Of a stretch of DNA of 64,000 nucleotides, positions 46,285 through 57,724 are shown piece by piece. The position numbers and the translations under genes are program-made. Source of the DNA: Dipteronia dyeriana (lineage: Eukaryota; Streptophyta; Magnoliopsida; Sapindales; Sapindaceae); assembly GCA_032871835.1 (NCBI GenBank), contig CM065301.1, forward strand, positions 13,967,291-14,031,290, in the 5' to 3' direction. Position 1 is the stretch's first letter. Each line of letters begins with the position of its first letter. The notes under the pieces are model-generated. The model made no database searches and was not told where the DNA came from. It saw nothing but the letters and a program-made list of their open reading frames with translations.

Positions 46285-48141
46285 ATGGGTTTACAAGATG
46301 ATGTAATGGCGGAAGAAGCCTTAAATACTAGGCTACAATTACTTTGAGGCACTAACTATGGGTATTGGAAGTTGAGGATGAAAGCCTACATCCACTCTAT
46401 TGATGAAAGGGCTTGGATGGTAGTGGAAGAAGGTTATAGTCCTCCTATCAAGGTTCAAGAGGATGGAACCATGATACTCAAGCCAAGGAGTGAATGGACA
46501 ACGAATGAGTTTGAGGTTGCTAAATGGCACCATCGTGCTATGAATGCCATCTTTTGAGGAGTTGATGGGCATCAATTCTCCTACATTCAAAATCTTGAAT
46601 TCGTAAAGGAAGCTTGGGATACTCTCTAAGTTACTAATAAAGGAACCTTAGCGGTGAAGAAATCGAGGCTTTAAATGTTGGCATCACAATTTGAAGGTTT
46701 AAGTATGAGTGAAGAAGAAAAGTTCAAAGACTTCCAATTCCGGCTTCTTAATATTGCTAACCAATGTCAAGCACTTGGAGTACCTATCTCAAAAGAGCGT
46801 TTAAATTGGAAAATTCTTAGGTCTCTTCCTAAGAGATTCAAATCAAAGGTGACGGTCATTAAGGAAAGCAAGGATGTGGATAGTATGAACATCGATGAGT
46901 TGATTAGGTCTCTCCAAACTTATGAGATGTGCTTGAAGCCAAAGATTAAAAGTAAGGGAATCGCTCTCAATGCTATTGAGGATGAGAGTGATGATAAAAA
47001 TGAAAAGATGGCTCTTTTGCTTATAAGGTTCAAGAAGTTTCTAAAGAAGAATGCCAAGCCTATAGGCAAGTCTTCTAAGGAAAAGGGAGTTAAGAAAACA
47101 TCATCTCCAAGGAATGAGAATAATAGTCAAGCCATGAACAAGAAAGAGGTTCAATGCTATAATTGTCATAGTTTCGGTCACTTTGCTAGTGAGTGCACCA
47201 AAAAGCCATCTAAGAAAGACAAGAAAGGTAAAGTGTTAGCGGCTACTTGGGGTGATGATAACTTTAGTGACAATGAGAGCTCTAGTAGTGAGTCTTTAAG
47301 TTATAAAGAGTTAGTGAGCAATTTTGTAGCTCTAACGGCTTCTCATTCTCCATTAGATGTTGATAGTACAATATCTTTGAACAAGAACTTTGATACAAAT
47401 CATCATAGAAGCTCTAGTTCCATTTCTACTAATCTTGAGTTGTTGAACAAGATAGAAAAGCTTAAATAAACTAGAGATAATGCTTAAAGAAAGGTAGTTG
47501 AGAAGGATGATATGATCAAGAAACAACTAGATGAGTTTGTGGTTGTCACTCGTAGACTTCTTAGTGAGAAAGGTGATATTATGAAGAAGTTTAGAGAACT
47601 TGAAAAAATAAACCTTGAGAAGGATAATGTGATATCTTCTTTGAAGAAGAAAGAACAAGAATTGATGGAAGAGATAGACATGGCTAAGCAGGCCATCAAG
47701 GACTTAGTGAATGATTCGGTAAGTGTGTCTAGTGTTAGGAATCTTATTAACTCTCATAGTGGTGAAGATACCTTGGTAGTTGAAGAGGAGCTCTTGGCAG
47801 CACCACTTCCTACTCACTTTGCTGAAGTCGTGATTGATAAGAAACCACACAAGAAAAGAAGATCAAAAGCCAAGAAGAAGTTGGTGAACAAGGTATCTTT
47901 GCAAACTCCTAGTGAAGCTAGTTCAACTCCAAAAGGTACAATCTCATCTTTTATTCCAATTTGCCATTATTGTAACACAATATGTCATATTAAGCCGATG
48001 TGTTATAAATATATAGAAAAATGCAAATTAGGAAATGAATCTAGAGATAAGGAGATTAAACTTCAACTTGAACATGCTAAGGCCTTGAGAGTTGAGAAAC
48101 ATTATAATATTGCTAAGCATGAGAAGAAGTTGTGGAGTTGA
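46285..48141 (+). pseudogene. Copia gag with zinc knuckle, interrupted by in-frame stops
   Basis: From ATG 46285 one frame continues to 48141 (~619 codons). Domains: gag capsid (N-terminal YGYWKLRMKAYIHSIDERAW; FEGLSMSEEEKFKDFQFRLL; LPKRFKSKVTVIKE), basic linker, zinc knuckle CYNCHSFGHFASEC (CX2CX4HX4C) near 47155-47196, acidic Ser stretch, long coiled coil (47512-47730) and a second Cys-rich element (CHYCNTICHIKPMC) near 47960-48003. Stops: TGA 46345, TGA at ~46555, TAA ~46627, TAA ~46672, TAA ~47467 and ~47484. The frame itself is kept. Role: RNA packaging. Confidence 0.85.
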
Positions 48142-50025
48142 AAGAATACTAATCTTGTTCAACTTGACAAAGCTTGTGTTAATAATGTTAAGGAAGAATG
48201 TGTTAATGATATTCCTGTTAATCAAGTCATTAAAGAACTTTACTCTAGATTTAACATTGTTGTCAAGGATGATATTGGAAATGTTTGTGTAGGTACACCC
48301 AAGAACAAGTGGTTCAAGGGTGAGTGCTCTTATCACTAAAAATAAGAAGCACATGTGAGATAACTTTGAGGCTATATATCAATTGTGTTGAGAATTCTTG
48401 CTTGCTAGCTTTGAATACTCCATGTATTGATATGAACTTGGTTATCTCACATCATGGTTGTTATGATGATCAAAATTTGTTGATTAACTTTAGAGAAGTT
48501 CTTTTGTTATATGTGTTAATTGAGTTGAGATATTATGTTTTTTATACTCTTGTTGTGAAACATCGTCAACTTGGTGTCATGAGGACATTCAAGGCAAGAG
48601 TGGTCATAAAAAGGGCGGAAGTATGATATTTGATGAATATAATGTGCAAAAAGGTATCTCTATCCTCTAAAGCATGTTCTTTTAGATATTCATTTTTTTT
48701 ACTCAATTTTTGATATACATCTCATAGCATGTCATATTAGAGAATTTTATATGGCATACATATGGTTCTCATTGACATTTGCTATTTTAGGATCTAATAT
48801 TGATATTGTTCACATTGATCTTAACTTTGATGATTGTTTATGTATGGTATATTGAGTGGCATTACTTTTGAAAATATGAGCTTCATATTCTTTGAAAGCT
48901 ACTCATTATAGAAGTAATGATCTTGAATAAGTCTCTACTTATTGCTCTTAGATCATGTGCTTATGAGCTATAAAATTTTGGTTTCTAAAAAATTGCACCT
49001 TGCTTCTCTTATATGTTTTGCTAGTATGTTGAGTTTACTAATATGTAAACATTGGATGCACCTTGAAGTTTTTGTGCTTAAGTATATTTAAAATGACCTA
49101 TGGTTAGTATCCATTTTGCTTCGGCAATTACATAGAACTCAACAAGCACCTTCATGGAAAGGGTTACACACATTGGTTGTGAAAGCTACCCAATGTTGGA
49201 AAGAGCTACACCATTGTGATGAGTGAAAGCCATCATGAAGTAAATTTTGTTTATGTAAAAAAAATATGGAAAAATCAAAGAAGTGTTGAAATGAAATCAT
49301 AAAAAAAATCTTTGATTCAAAGCCTAAAAAGAAAAGGAGGAAGGCTTAAAAAAGAGTTTAGTTGAAAATCAAATGAGCTCGGGATGAAAAAAATAAATGG
49401 GATGACGAGCCATATGCACACACATGCTCATATGTTGAAATCTATTCTCTTAAAAACAAAAAATTCTGGATGATAATCGGTTACTTTTTATGGAAAAACC
49501 TTAAGATGAATAGTTGTTGGAAATTGTTTACATGTTAATTATCAAACTATTTCTTGATACATATTTGAAGCATATCTCTCACACACACACTTTGTTTATG
49601 AGTATGATGATATTTTATCAATTGTTGAAAAATTATGAGAGAACTTGAAAAATCTTTATTTATCTCTCTTAACATATGAAGCTTATTTTGTTGATATTTC
49701 TTCAAATTGCTTGAATGTGTGATTGTGTGAACATCTTTGTGAACTTTATGCTATCATTGATTTTAGTTATAGCATTTATCAAGAGGGATCATTGTATGCT
49801 AGACATTGTTCTCTTTTATGATATCTTCACATGTTTCATTTTGTTACATGTTGGTATATTTTGACTTAATGATACTTGTAAGATATTACTCACTATCTTT
49901 GTCTTGCATGATGATTCATTCTTAAGTCATATGTCTTTATGTTTATATATTTGTGACTAATATGCTTGTTTTGTCTTTCACTCACTTTTGTTGTATGTAT
50001 ATAGCATGTTATAAAACAAGAACAA
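48142..50025 (+). other. Copia interior without recognisable pol
   Basis: 48150-48620 holds shifted remnants of the region after gag (e.g. NKWFKGECS). The rest is AT-rich, with A-tracts near 49255-49330. No integrase (D-D-E), RT (YVDD) or protease motif could be found in any frame. Confidence 0.5.
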
Positions 50026-50917
50026 ATGGGAAGAACTAAGGTTATCGGAAGTGGAAATCAATCGAATCCCATTGTGAAAGTCAAGTCTACCTTAAAAGGA
50101 TCCAAAGCTTCAAGGTCAAAGGATTTAGGGATCTTTGGAACTAAGAAGATATTTCAAGAGAGAGGCATTGACTTAGGTAAGTGTAAAGATTCTTATGTTT
50201 TTAAATGCATTAAGGATAGGAATTGGGAATCTTGGGTGAGCATGTTAGGAATAGTGAATGATACTCTTGTTAGAGAGTTTTATCTTGAATATAGAGGGAG
50301 TGCCACCTTATTGGAAGCTTTGATGGAGATTATGGGTGTTGTGTTTAGAGTTAACCCGGAAAACATTAACAAGTTTCTTGGGCTATCAAATGATATAGAT
50401 AAACTTTCTAGATGTAGATGTCATTGAGAATCTTAATATCATGGGTAGAATTCTTTGTGACAATGCTTCTTTTGAGTGGAAAGGTAAAGCATATATTAGT
50501 CAACATGAGTTAACTAAGGCTAGTGCATTTTGGCATCTATTCATTTGCACTAATATTATTGGATCTTCGAATTCTACCAAGTTGAATAAAGACAAGATCA
50601 AAATAGTGTATGTCTTAGTGACTAATCAACCTATAAGCCTTGGGGACCTACTTATGCTTTATATTGATAGTGCGGCTTTCTCAACTAAAGGAGATAAAAA
50701 GCTTGTATTACCGGGGTTTATAACTTCTTTATGTTTAGCTCGTGGTGTTAAGAGTAGAGGAAATGATGTGTTGGTACAACCCTTGGAAAAGTATAGTGAT
50801 AAACGTGTGTCATACATGTCATATAAGGATAAGGGTAAGACATGTGATACTTTTAGAGTATTTAGTAGTTCTCAAGTTGATTGTCAAGAGACTAGCACAA
50901 ACATTCTTCCCATTTGA
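50026..50917 (+). pseudogene. Copia post-gag ORF: putative plant transposon protein domain (Transposase_32-like), one frameshift
   Basis: The first frame (50026-50427) has a basic Ser/Lys-rich start and KKIFQERGIDL, CIKDRNWESWVSML, TLVREFYLEY, then FRVNPENINKFLGL. Around 50400-50430 a frameshift leads to 50441-50917: WKGKAYISQHELTKASAFWH, KIKIVYVLVTNQPISLGDLL, GDKKLVLPGFITSLCLARGV. The motif order matches the domain in the Athila ORF at 30822-32171. A coiled-coil tail (50915-51050) is out of frame after a stop. Function unknown; its position between gag/pol and the 3' LTR is shared with the Athila element. Confidence 0.7.
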
Positions 50918-51529
50918 AGAAGAATGTTGATGAGCTTAGTGCTATAGTTGATAAACAAGATGCTAGAATAAAAGAGTTGAAGGAGTGTATTGCCTCAAGT
51001 TCAAGACCATCTCTCAAGCATTATGTTAGATCAACTACACGCACATCTTTCTTTAGTGGACCAAGTAGCTAGTATTTGAGTCTTATGGTATGTTTTTTAC
51101 CTTTTGGCATCATTTCATGTCAAAAATGGGGAGAAAGAGTTGCTAGTTACTTAGTTTCTTTGTATGTTGTTTTTGTGAACTTTTGAACTTTTAATGGCAT
51201 GTAATAATTAGTTTTAAGATTTGGTTAAGAATTCTTGTATTTTGGCATGTATTGAGAGGGAGATACATGTATTTGTGACTTAATTGTATATTCTTATCCA
51301 TATTATATGTTGCCATTTGTTGTTTTTCTCTTGTATATGCATTGTGCTTTGAGATGATTTGTAGGTTGCTTCAAGGGAAGATTAAGATGAAGTTCAAGAG
51401 TTGGTGAAGATTAGTTATAGGAATCTTACTCATTGTAATGTGAGGGGGTGATTTTGTGATTTATCTTCATTTTTATATTTGTAGTAAATGTATAGGTGTT
51501 TTGACATGGAATTTGCCAAAATGGGAGAT
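50918..51529 (+). other. Copia 3' spacer and polypurine tract
   Basis: Non-coding T/G-rich sequence. AAATGGGAGAT at 51519-51529 directly before the 3' LTR is the likely polypurine tract. Confidence 0.5.
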
Positions 51530-51737
51530 CGTTAGGTTTTAGTTTGTGTTGGCATTAATTCCATATCAGAATGATGTTTACTTGTAATGATTTAGTTATT
51601 TAGATTCATGATGATTCAAGCTTCAAGGAAGAAGGAACAACTAATCAAAGCAAGTTCTAAGTCTTCAAAGAGAAAGGATGCAATTTGGTTCTACAAAGGT
51701 ATACTAAGACCTTATATTTCTCTTACAAGGCTTAGGC

Positions 51738-51900
51738 ACTCACACACAATTCATACATTTGTGTCCCTGCATCGTTGTGCACCATTATAGACACACACAC
51801 ACACAATTTATACATTTGTGTCCCTACATCATTGTGCACCATTATAGGCACACATATACAATTCATTCATATGTGTCTCTGCATCGTTGTGCACCATGTA
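51738..51900 (+). repeat. ~56-bp tandem repeat, 3 units
   Basis: GTGTCCCTGCATCGTTGTGC recurs at 51761, 51818 and 51873, each preceded by a CACACA-rich run and TTCATACATTT. Confidence 0.85.
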
Positions 51901-53404
51901 TAACACATTCACACACTTGAAGATGAATGTTCATGCATTAGTATGGAAATAACATGTTTTGGAAAATGCATGATTGGAGACTATCTCTATGAAGTTTGCA
52001 TTCTAGTGTGGATTGTGTTTGTGTGTATATATTTGTATAACATGGATATTGAACTTGAATTTAGTCTTAAATCATTCTTGATTGATTTCTGGTCATTTCG
52101 GTTACTCATACTATTGATTTCAAGTTCTAAGTCAAAAGATACTACACTTATACATTGACTTTGTCTTCGTCTTCGTATATCGAATTATTATTTTATGGAT
52201 TGAGTATCTTATATTTCCATGTCCGTATGATAGTTACGATTCGTAATCGGTAAACGGATTCAAATTCTGAGTTTGGAGGCCAGAGAACGGTCGAAGAACG
52301 TGAGGGAAGCGCAAGGGGATTGCACCATGGCCGAAGGCCATGAAGAGGTGCAAGCCCGAGATGGCGCGTGGCCATCTCGGCTGCAACACCTTGCTGTCAC
52401 GAGATGCCCACGTGCCATCTCGGGGATGCAATATCAAAGAGGGTCATTTTGTCTTTTGGCTTCTTTCTTTCTCTCTCCTTTATATTCTTTTTCCCTCTCA
52501 CATTTCATTCTAAGAAGAAATTCAAACTTGTGTGCAGAAATTTTCTCTCTACTTTTTCTCACCTTCCAAACACCATAACTTCTTTATTTGAACTCTGATT
52601 TGAGTGATTAAAAGTTGAGAGTGTTGGTCTATTCATCCTTCATCTTTTATCTGAAGGTTTTAGTGAGTTTTATTGCTGTTTTTGGAGTCTAAACACACAA
52701 AAACGGGACTGCACCAAAGTCAACTAAGGTATTGATTTTCTCTCAAAGTTTTCTTTTAAAACTTGGTCAATTGCCTTGGGTTTTCTTCTTCAACTTATAT
52801 ATGTGTATTGTGAGTGTTTTGATTTGAGTTTTGAACTCTTTTAAAGCTAGGTTGAGTTTCAATTGAAATCATACATGTTGAGTTAGATTTTGATTTTGCC
52901 TATGTTTTCACATGTTTGGGATTGTATTGTGCTAGCTTTGATTCTAGGACTATTTGATGATCTTTGATTGATTGGTTTGTGAAAAAATAGTTCCTCACAT
53001 GTATTAGGCTCTCTTGGCCGAATTCTCACATAATACATGTGCTTATGCTCTTTTGAGCTATTCATGTGTTTTATTGAATCAATGAATAGGAATATGCTAT
53101 AGAACTTTAGCTTAAATCTAAATGACTCTGTCATATGATTTTAGCATGTTTTTGGTTTGTGTCATTTAAACTTGATCTTGTGATTTATTAAACATATCTT
53201 GTGATTCAAGTTTAGATCTATGCATATATCTAGGTTGTGATTTATGTTGAACATATCTTACATGATCTAGATGATTTAAACATGCATGATTGACTAGACT
53301 ACATTTGATTTGTGCATTCATGCTCATCTCTAGTATTTTCCACAGGATGTGTTGATCATAGCATTCTATGTTGCGTGATTGTTTGCGTTTTGCATTCATG
53401 ATCA

Positions 53405-53640
53405 CCTAGATGCCTTGTGAGAAGGAAGTCTTGACAATAGGTGTGAGACCTATGTTGTTGAGCAAAAAGTCTTGGCAAGAGGTGTGAGACCTTGGATTGT
53501 CAAGCAAGGAAGTCTTGGCTAAAGTCGGGAGGACTCGGATAGTCGAGCAAGAAATCTTGCCTAGGGTCGTGAGGATCCGGAAAGGTGAGCGAGGAAGTCT
53601 TGACAAGAGGTGTAAGGCCTCAGATTGTTGAGCATGAGGG
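53405..53640 (+). repeat. ~43-bp tandem repeat, 5 units
   Basis: GGAAGTCTTG(A/G)C recurs at 53424, 53465, 53508, 53550 and 53593, with GTGTGAGACC and TTGTTGAGCA phrases between; units are 10-25% diverged. Confidence 0.8.
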
Positions 53641-54115
53641 CGACATCTTCATGAGTAGGATATGAGGGTAGTTTCTAGGTGAAGGGGTCACTTGAGAGAT
53701 TGTACTTGTCTTATCTACTAGTGGATTTTGTTTACCAGTGGTTGCTAACCCGTGGATGTTTCCTCTTCGGAGGTTTACCACGTTAAATCTTGTGTCAACT
53801 TCTCTCTATCCCTATCTCTCTAGTATTTGTATTTGTTATTTGAATACTATGGATAGAACTCTTTATGTAAGTTGACTTCCTTTCTATAATATAGATTGTG
53901 TATGTGTTACCATTACTTGTTTGTATCACACTTTACTTGTCTTTATATATTAATTAAATGTCTTTAATTAATATATATATTGTGATACAAGCAATCTAGA
54001 GGGACAAACTTTTGTTTGTTTCTAAGGGAGTTGAAAAAGGTGTCTAACCTATCCCCCCCCCCCCCCCCCCTCCCTTCTAAGTTAACTTTGAGCATTTAAC
54101 AGTGTTTGAATTTTC

Positions 54116-55390
54116 GTAAAGAAATCTGGGTTTGTGTTAGAGAGAGAGAATGAGAGATGAGGGATTTGGTTGGTTCCATGGTTAGTGTAAAAACCGAATA
54201 ATCATACAGTGGCAAGTAAGAATCGTTCCCATGAAGACAAGAGATTTAATGGTTGAAATCTGATTTTAATTAAAGCTAAACTAAAAATAACGAAGGGATT
54301 GTTGAAGATTGAATTAAAACTAAGACTATATTAAATTAAACTAAGAAAGCAATTGAAAAGATTGGGTTATGGTCAAGAGTAAGAAAGCATTTGGTCATCA
54401 ATGATTCCTAATTATGAACACTCAATGTTTGGAATTAATTTATAAACAAGATTCAATCAATTCAAGGGTTCATTCTTTGTCTTTAATGTGACTATTACCG
54501 TTTCGTCGTGGGTTGAGTCACGTGTTCCTAACCGCTATTCACCCTTTGATTCAGGTGTGAATAATGATTGGAAACCCATTAAGTGTAAGAAATAAGAACC
54601 AAATTCTATTACTTTTCCTTAGTTCAGCTAAAGATAAAATTCATTCATTCACAAGATTAAGTTTAGTCCACTCTAACCCTAATTCTCCGATAGTCTTAAT
54701 CCTATAATCATGCCAAATAATCATTCACCCTTTGGTCCAGGTGTGAATAAAAATTACAACTAATAAGGATTAAGCAGTTAAGAACAATGAATAAATCAAT
54801 AATTGAATTGATAAATAATAATATTAATCCAAACATAAGCATTCATAAAAGGTTCACATTGATTCCTTAGTCATGGGATTTGTTACACATCATGAAAATA
54901 AAAGCAAAATAAAAAGAAAAGATAGATCCCATTGAATACTTCAAGTCTTCGATTGAAAACTTCTTAATCTTCGATCTTCTGTTGTGTAAAGATGATGAAA
55001 AATTGTGTTGTAATGTGAAAAAGTACGAATATATGGTTGCCAGTTGTGTGTCTATTGTTCTTCTCCTAGAAAAAAAATACAAAAAGTATATATAGGTCCT
55101 CTCCAAAGTAGGGTTCAAAATTACTTAAAAAACAAGGAATGTGCATGACCTCTCTCTAGACAGGGGCACTGACACCTTGCACAGGCCGCAACACTCCAAA
55201 CGTTGTGCTCTATGGTTGTTTCTACGATGTCTACCGCTGTGTATACAAGTACTTGGCTACGGTATAGACCGCGGTTGTGAAAGACGGCACGATTAGACTT
55301 CTCCATTGGATACACCACGGTGGAAGCTCTGCTTAGGCAGCGACCCACGCAGCGACAATTGACAGAATTGCTCAATATCTTCTTGTTAAA
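54116..55390 (-). repeat. LTR relic
   Basis: The stretch has LTR-like organisation: a run like ..TCATACAGTGGCAAGTAAGAATCGTTCCCATGAAG (similar in style to the Athila LTR, TGATAAATAAGATTCGTTCC), a middle with two copies of TATTCACCCTTTG.TC.AGGTGTGAAT (54536, 54721), and a GC-richer end (55150-55370) related to 20340-20520. There is no partner LTR or internal region. The minus-strand frames at 54867-55375 are not genes. Confidence 0.4.
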
Positions 55391-55914
55391 CTATTTTCTT
55401 TGTAAATATCACCAAACACCTCATAACCAAAGAAAATAACCTACACATACTCAATAAACAAATTAAATAACCTAAATTACTTGAGAGACAAGCTTATTAC
55501 ATAAGAAATATGGGAGAAAAATATATAAAATAAACCAATCATTCCACGATTTAAAAAAAAAACTGTTCGAACCGGAACCTGAAAAATCGGTTCCAGTTTC
55601 GATTTTTCCGGTTCAGTTCGTCGATTCGAGCCAAACCGGCGCCATGTCTAGTGGCGACTTCATGGCCTGTTATAGTGATATGCTGGAGAATTACCCTTTA
55701 GTCATTGATTTCGTCCAAAATCATACAAACTAAAAAATATTGGCTCAGCTTTTACAGTTTGGCCCCTAATTTATCCAAAATTAATCCACAACCCTAAATT
55801 ACCAAAATAACCTGAAACACTTATTTAAAACCGTTAAATACAACAAAAACGCTCGAGAAACGAGAATAAACAATAAGTAATATGGGCATAAAATATGTGT
55901 AGAAATGATGTGAT
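55391..55914. other. Intergenic sequence
   Basis: AT-rich; contains two short copies of ATCGGTTCCAG-like text around 55590 forming a weak inverted repeat with TCGATTTTTCCGGTTC. No gene seen. Confidence 0.4.
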
Positions 55915-56270
55915 CACTAGTATTGTTTTATAAATACACTAGTTTCTAACAGGTGAAACTAGTATTGTTTTACAAATGTACTAGTTTCTTACAAGTGAAA
56001 CTAGTATGATTTTATAAATGCACTAGTTGTATACACGTGAAACTAGTATTGTTTTACAAATATAGTAGTTCCATACAGGTGAAATTAGTATGGTTTTACA
56101 AATGCACTAGTTTCATACACGTGGAAAAATAGTATTATTTTACAAACGCACTAGTTTCATACACGTGAAACTAGTATTGATTTACAAATACATTAATTTC
56201 ATACACATTAAAATAATATGGTTTTACAAATGCATTAGTTTCATACAATTGAAATAAAAAATGTTATTAA
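55915..56270 (+). repeat. 42-bp tandem repeat, 8 units
   Basis: CTAGTATTG/GTTTTACAAATGCACTAGTTTCATACACGTGAAA recurs with phase points at about 55963, 56005, 56047, 56089, 56133, 56175 and 56217. The period is 42 bases except one 44-base step. Divergence rises toward the right end. Confidence 0.92.
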
Positions 56271-56402
56271 ATAATGTGTTAAAATTTAGTTGAGGAATAA
56301 AAACATATAAAAATAATTTATTGAAGAAAGTAAAAAATAATAATAAAAATATAAATTATTAATCACATTATTTTTAATCCAATCTTAGATTATCCTAAAC
56401 AT

Positions 56403-56532
56403 AAGATTGGACTATTTTAGTCGTATAACATATCATACCAAACAATAAATATTGTTATATTTAATCATATCCAATCCAGTTCAATCTCAATCCAATCAAA
56501 TCCAATCATATAAAATAGTCGAATCCAATCTT
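56403..56532. mobile_element. Small fold-back MITE-like element upstream of the S40-like gene
   Basis: AAGATTGGACTATTTTA at 56403-56419 and the reverse complement of 56511-56532 (AAGATTGGATTCGACTATTTTA) form arms of 17-22 bases with a 5-base insertion. The interior is AT-rich with repeated AATCCAATC. No coding sequence. Confidence 0.45.
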
Positions 56533-56916
56533 GTTCACCAAACGAGACTTAGGTGTAGTAAGGCTATTTTTTTTTCACCCTTTAATGTGGCCAACCGTTA
56601 TAGTTTTTGGTCAAACACTAACAACGTGTGACGTTGGTTCTGATATTTGCTAAAAAGACAATTTTTGTTCACTCTATGGTGACCGTCTGTGTTGGTCATT
56701 TTTATCCTCAAAATTCAAAACAATAATACTATATAATCTAAAAAATTGCTTTAAAATCCAGTTAAAATGATCTGATAAATAAGTTTTTTAAACACTATAT
56801 AAATCATTAAGTGAAATAATGAATGATACAATAAAGATAAATATGACAATATTAAAATTTTTGGATTTACTAACTTAAGTAAATTCAAAATTATGCAATT
56901 CCACGTCAATCCAACC

Positions 56917-56924
56917 TATAAAAG
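56917..56924 (+). promoter_or_regulatory. TATA box of the S40-like gene
   Basis: TATAAAAG lies 44 bases upstream of ATG 56968, giving a predicted short leader of about 20 bases (start near 56947-56950, in CATTCCCTCTCTCC). Its position rules out the in-frame ATG at 56893 as the start. Confidence 0.75.
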
Positions 56925-56967
56925 AAGCCTCCCTAACATTCCCTCTCTCCGAACCAACCCGGCCCGG

Positions 56968-57579
56968 ATGGACTCTAACGGGCTTACCCGGTTCCCCTCA
57001 CCCAGATCTAACCGCTTCCTCCTCGGCACGTATCCTCATCTTCCTCCTCCGCCGTCCGCTGATGCCGACCTCACTGAAGACGATATCTTCGCCACCGATA
57101 TCTCCGAATACAACTACCACCACCACCGCCACGTCGTCGTCCACCACCAACACAACATCAACAAGACGAACTTTTCGGACAATTTCGGAATCCTAGCCGC
57201 TCTTCCGGAATCTTCTTCACATTCTCATTTCTACCACAAAGCGTCGATGTCGATGTCGTCATCATCGTCGTCGTCGTCGCGGACAATCCCTAGCATCCCG
57301 AAACCGATGCAGGAGCGAGTGGCGTTCATGAAATACAATCAGCACCAGAGCGCGCCTGTTAACGTGCCTATGCTGACAAAGGCTATGAAGAAAAACAAGC
57401 ATTTCGAGGACGAGGACGTGAGCGGAGATATGGTGGTGCCGCCGCACGAGATGGTGGGGCGGGGGCAGTCGCCGATTGTGGCTTGCTCGGTGCTGGAAGG
57501 AGCCGGACGGACGCTCAAAGGGAGGGATCTCAGGCAGGTCAGGAATGCGGTCTGGCGACAAACAGGTTTTATGGATTGA
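56968..57579 (+). CDS. Senescence regulator S40-like protein (DUF584)
   Basis: Intronless, 203 residues from ATG 56968 (MDSNGLTRFPSPRSNRFLLG). An in-frame ATG at 56893 would add 25 residues, but it lies upstream of the TATA box. N-terminal Pro-rich segment, then LTEDDIFATDISEYN, a His-rich stretch (YHHHRHVVVHHQHN), a poly-Ser run encoded by TCG/TCA repeats (57244-57283) and IPKPMQERVAF. The S40 core follows: SAPVNVP, then VVPPHEMVGRGQSPIVACSVLEGAGRTLKGRDLRQVRNAVWRQTGF to the C-terminus. This C-terminal block is the family signature. S40 proteins are small nuclear proteins of plants linked to leaf senescence and stress; a specific role here is inference. It is the only other intact host gene in the window. 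Confidence 0.93.
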   Translation: MDSNGLTRFPSPRSNRFLLGTYPHLPPPPSADADLTEDDIFATDISEYNYHHHRHVVVHHQHNINKTNFSDNFGILAALPESSSHSHFYHKASMSMSSSSSSSSRTIPSIPKPMQERVAFMKYNQHQSAPVNVPMLTKAMKKNKHFEDEDVSGDMVVPPHEMVGRGQSPIVACSVLEGAGRTLKGRDLRQVRNAVWRQTGFMD

Positions 57580-57718
57580 AGATATTCCACTTTTTTCCAT
57601 TAATATTTGTGGATTTATAAGCCTTGCTGCTTTCATTTATATGCACATATATTATTGTTTTGTTAGGGGGAACTGTGAATAGGGTAATGAACTGGGTTTA
57701 AACCATTATTATAATAAT

Positions 57719-57724
57719 AATAAA
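57719..57724 (+). terminator. Polyadenylation signal of the S40-like gene
   Basis: AATAAA within an ATAATAATAATAAA run, 140 bases after the stop codon. Confidence 0.5.

Larger units (their letters stand above)
45776..54115 (+). mobile_element. Copia/SIRE-like retrotransposon lacking pol, with truncated 5' LTR
   Basis: 45776-46201 repeats the end of 53678-54115 (the 3' LTR) with few differences. tRNA-iMet primer site at 46204, gag at 46285-48141, a second ORF at 50026-50917, a purine-rich CCAAAATGGGAGAT before the 3' LTR at 51530. No protease, integrase, RT or RNase H is seen between gag and the second ORF. SIRE/Maximus-type elements normally have pol there. The 5' LTR lacks about 2.1 kb at its left. 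It lies directly against the truncated Tat gag. Confidence 0.8.
51530..54115 (+). repeat. 3' LTR of the copia element, full-length
   Basis: Starts (C)GTTAGGTTTTAG, where TGTTAGG would be expected, after the purine tract, and ends with the segment that duplicates 45776-46201; ~2.6 kb. It contains three 56-bp repeats (51738-51900), five ~43-bp repeats (53405-53640) and an 18-base C run (54053-54070). The short frames inside are not genes. Confidence 0.75.

Noticed and set aside
49255..49340. A-rich stretch in the copia interior as a LINE tail
   Set aside because: No AATAAA in position and no target duplication; simple AT-richness is enough.
57262..57636. 124-residue minus-strand ORF opposite the S40-like gene
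   Set aside because: It is the shadow of the S40 coding frame; no promoter or domain.
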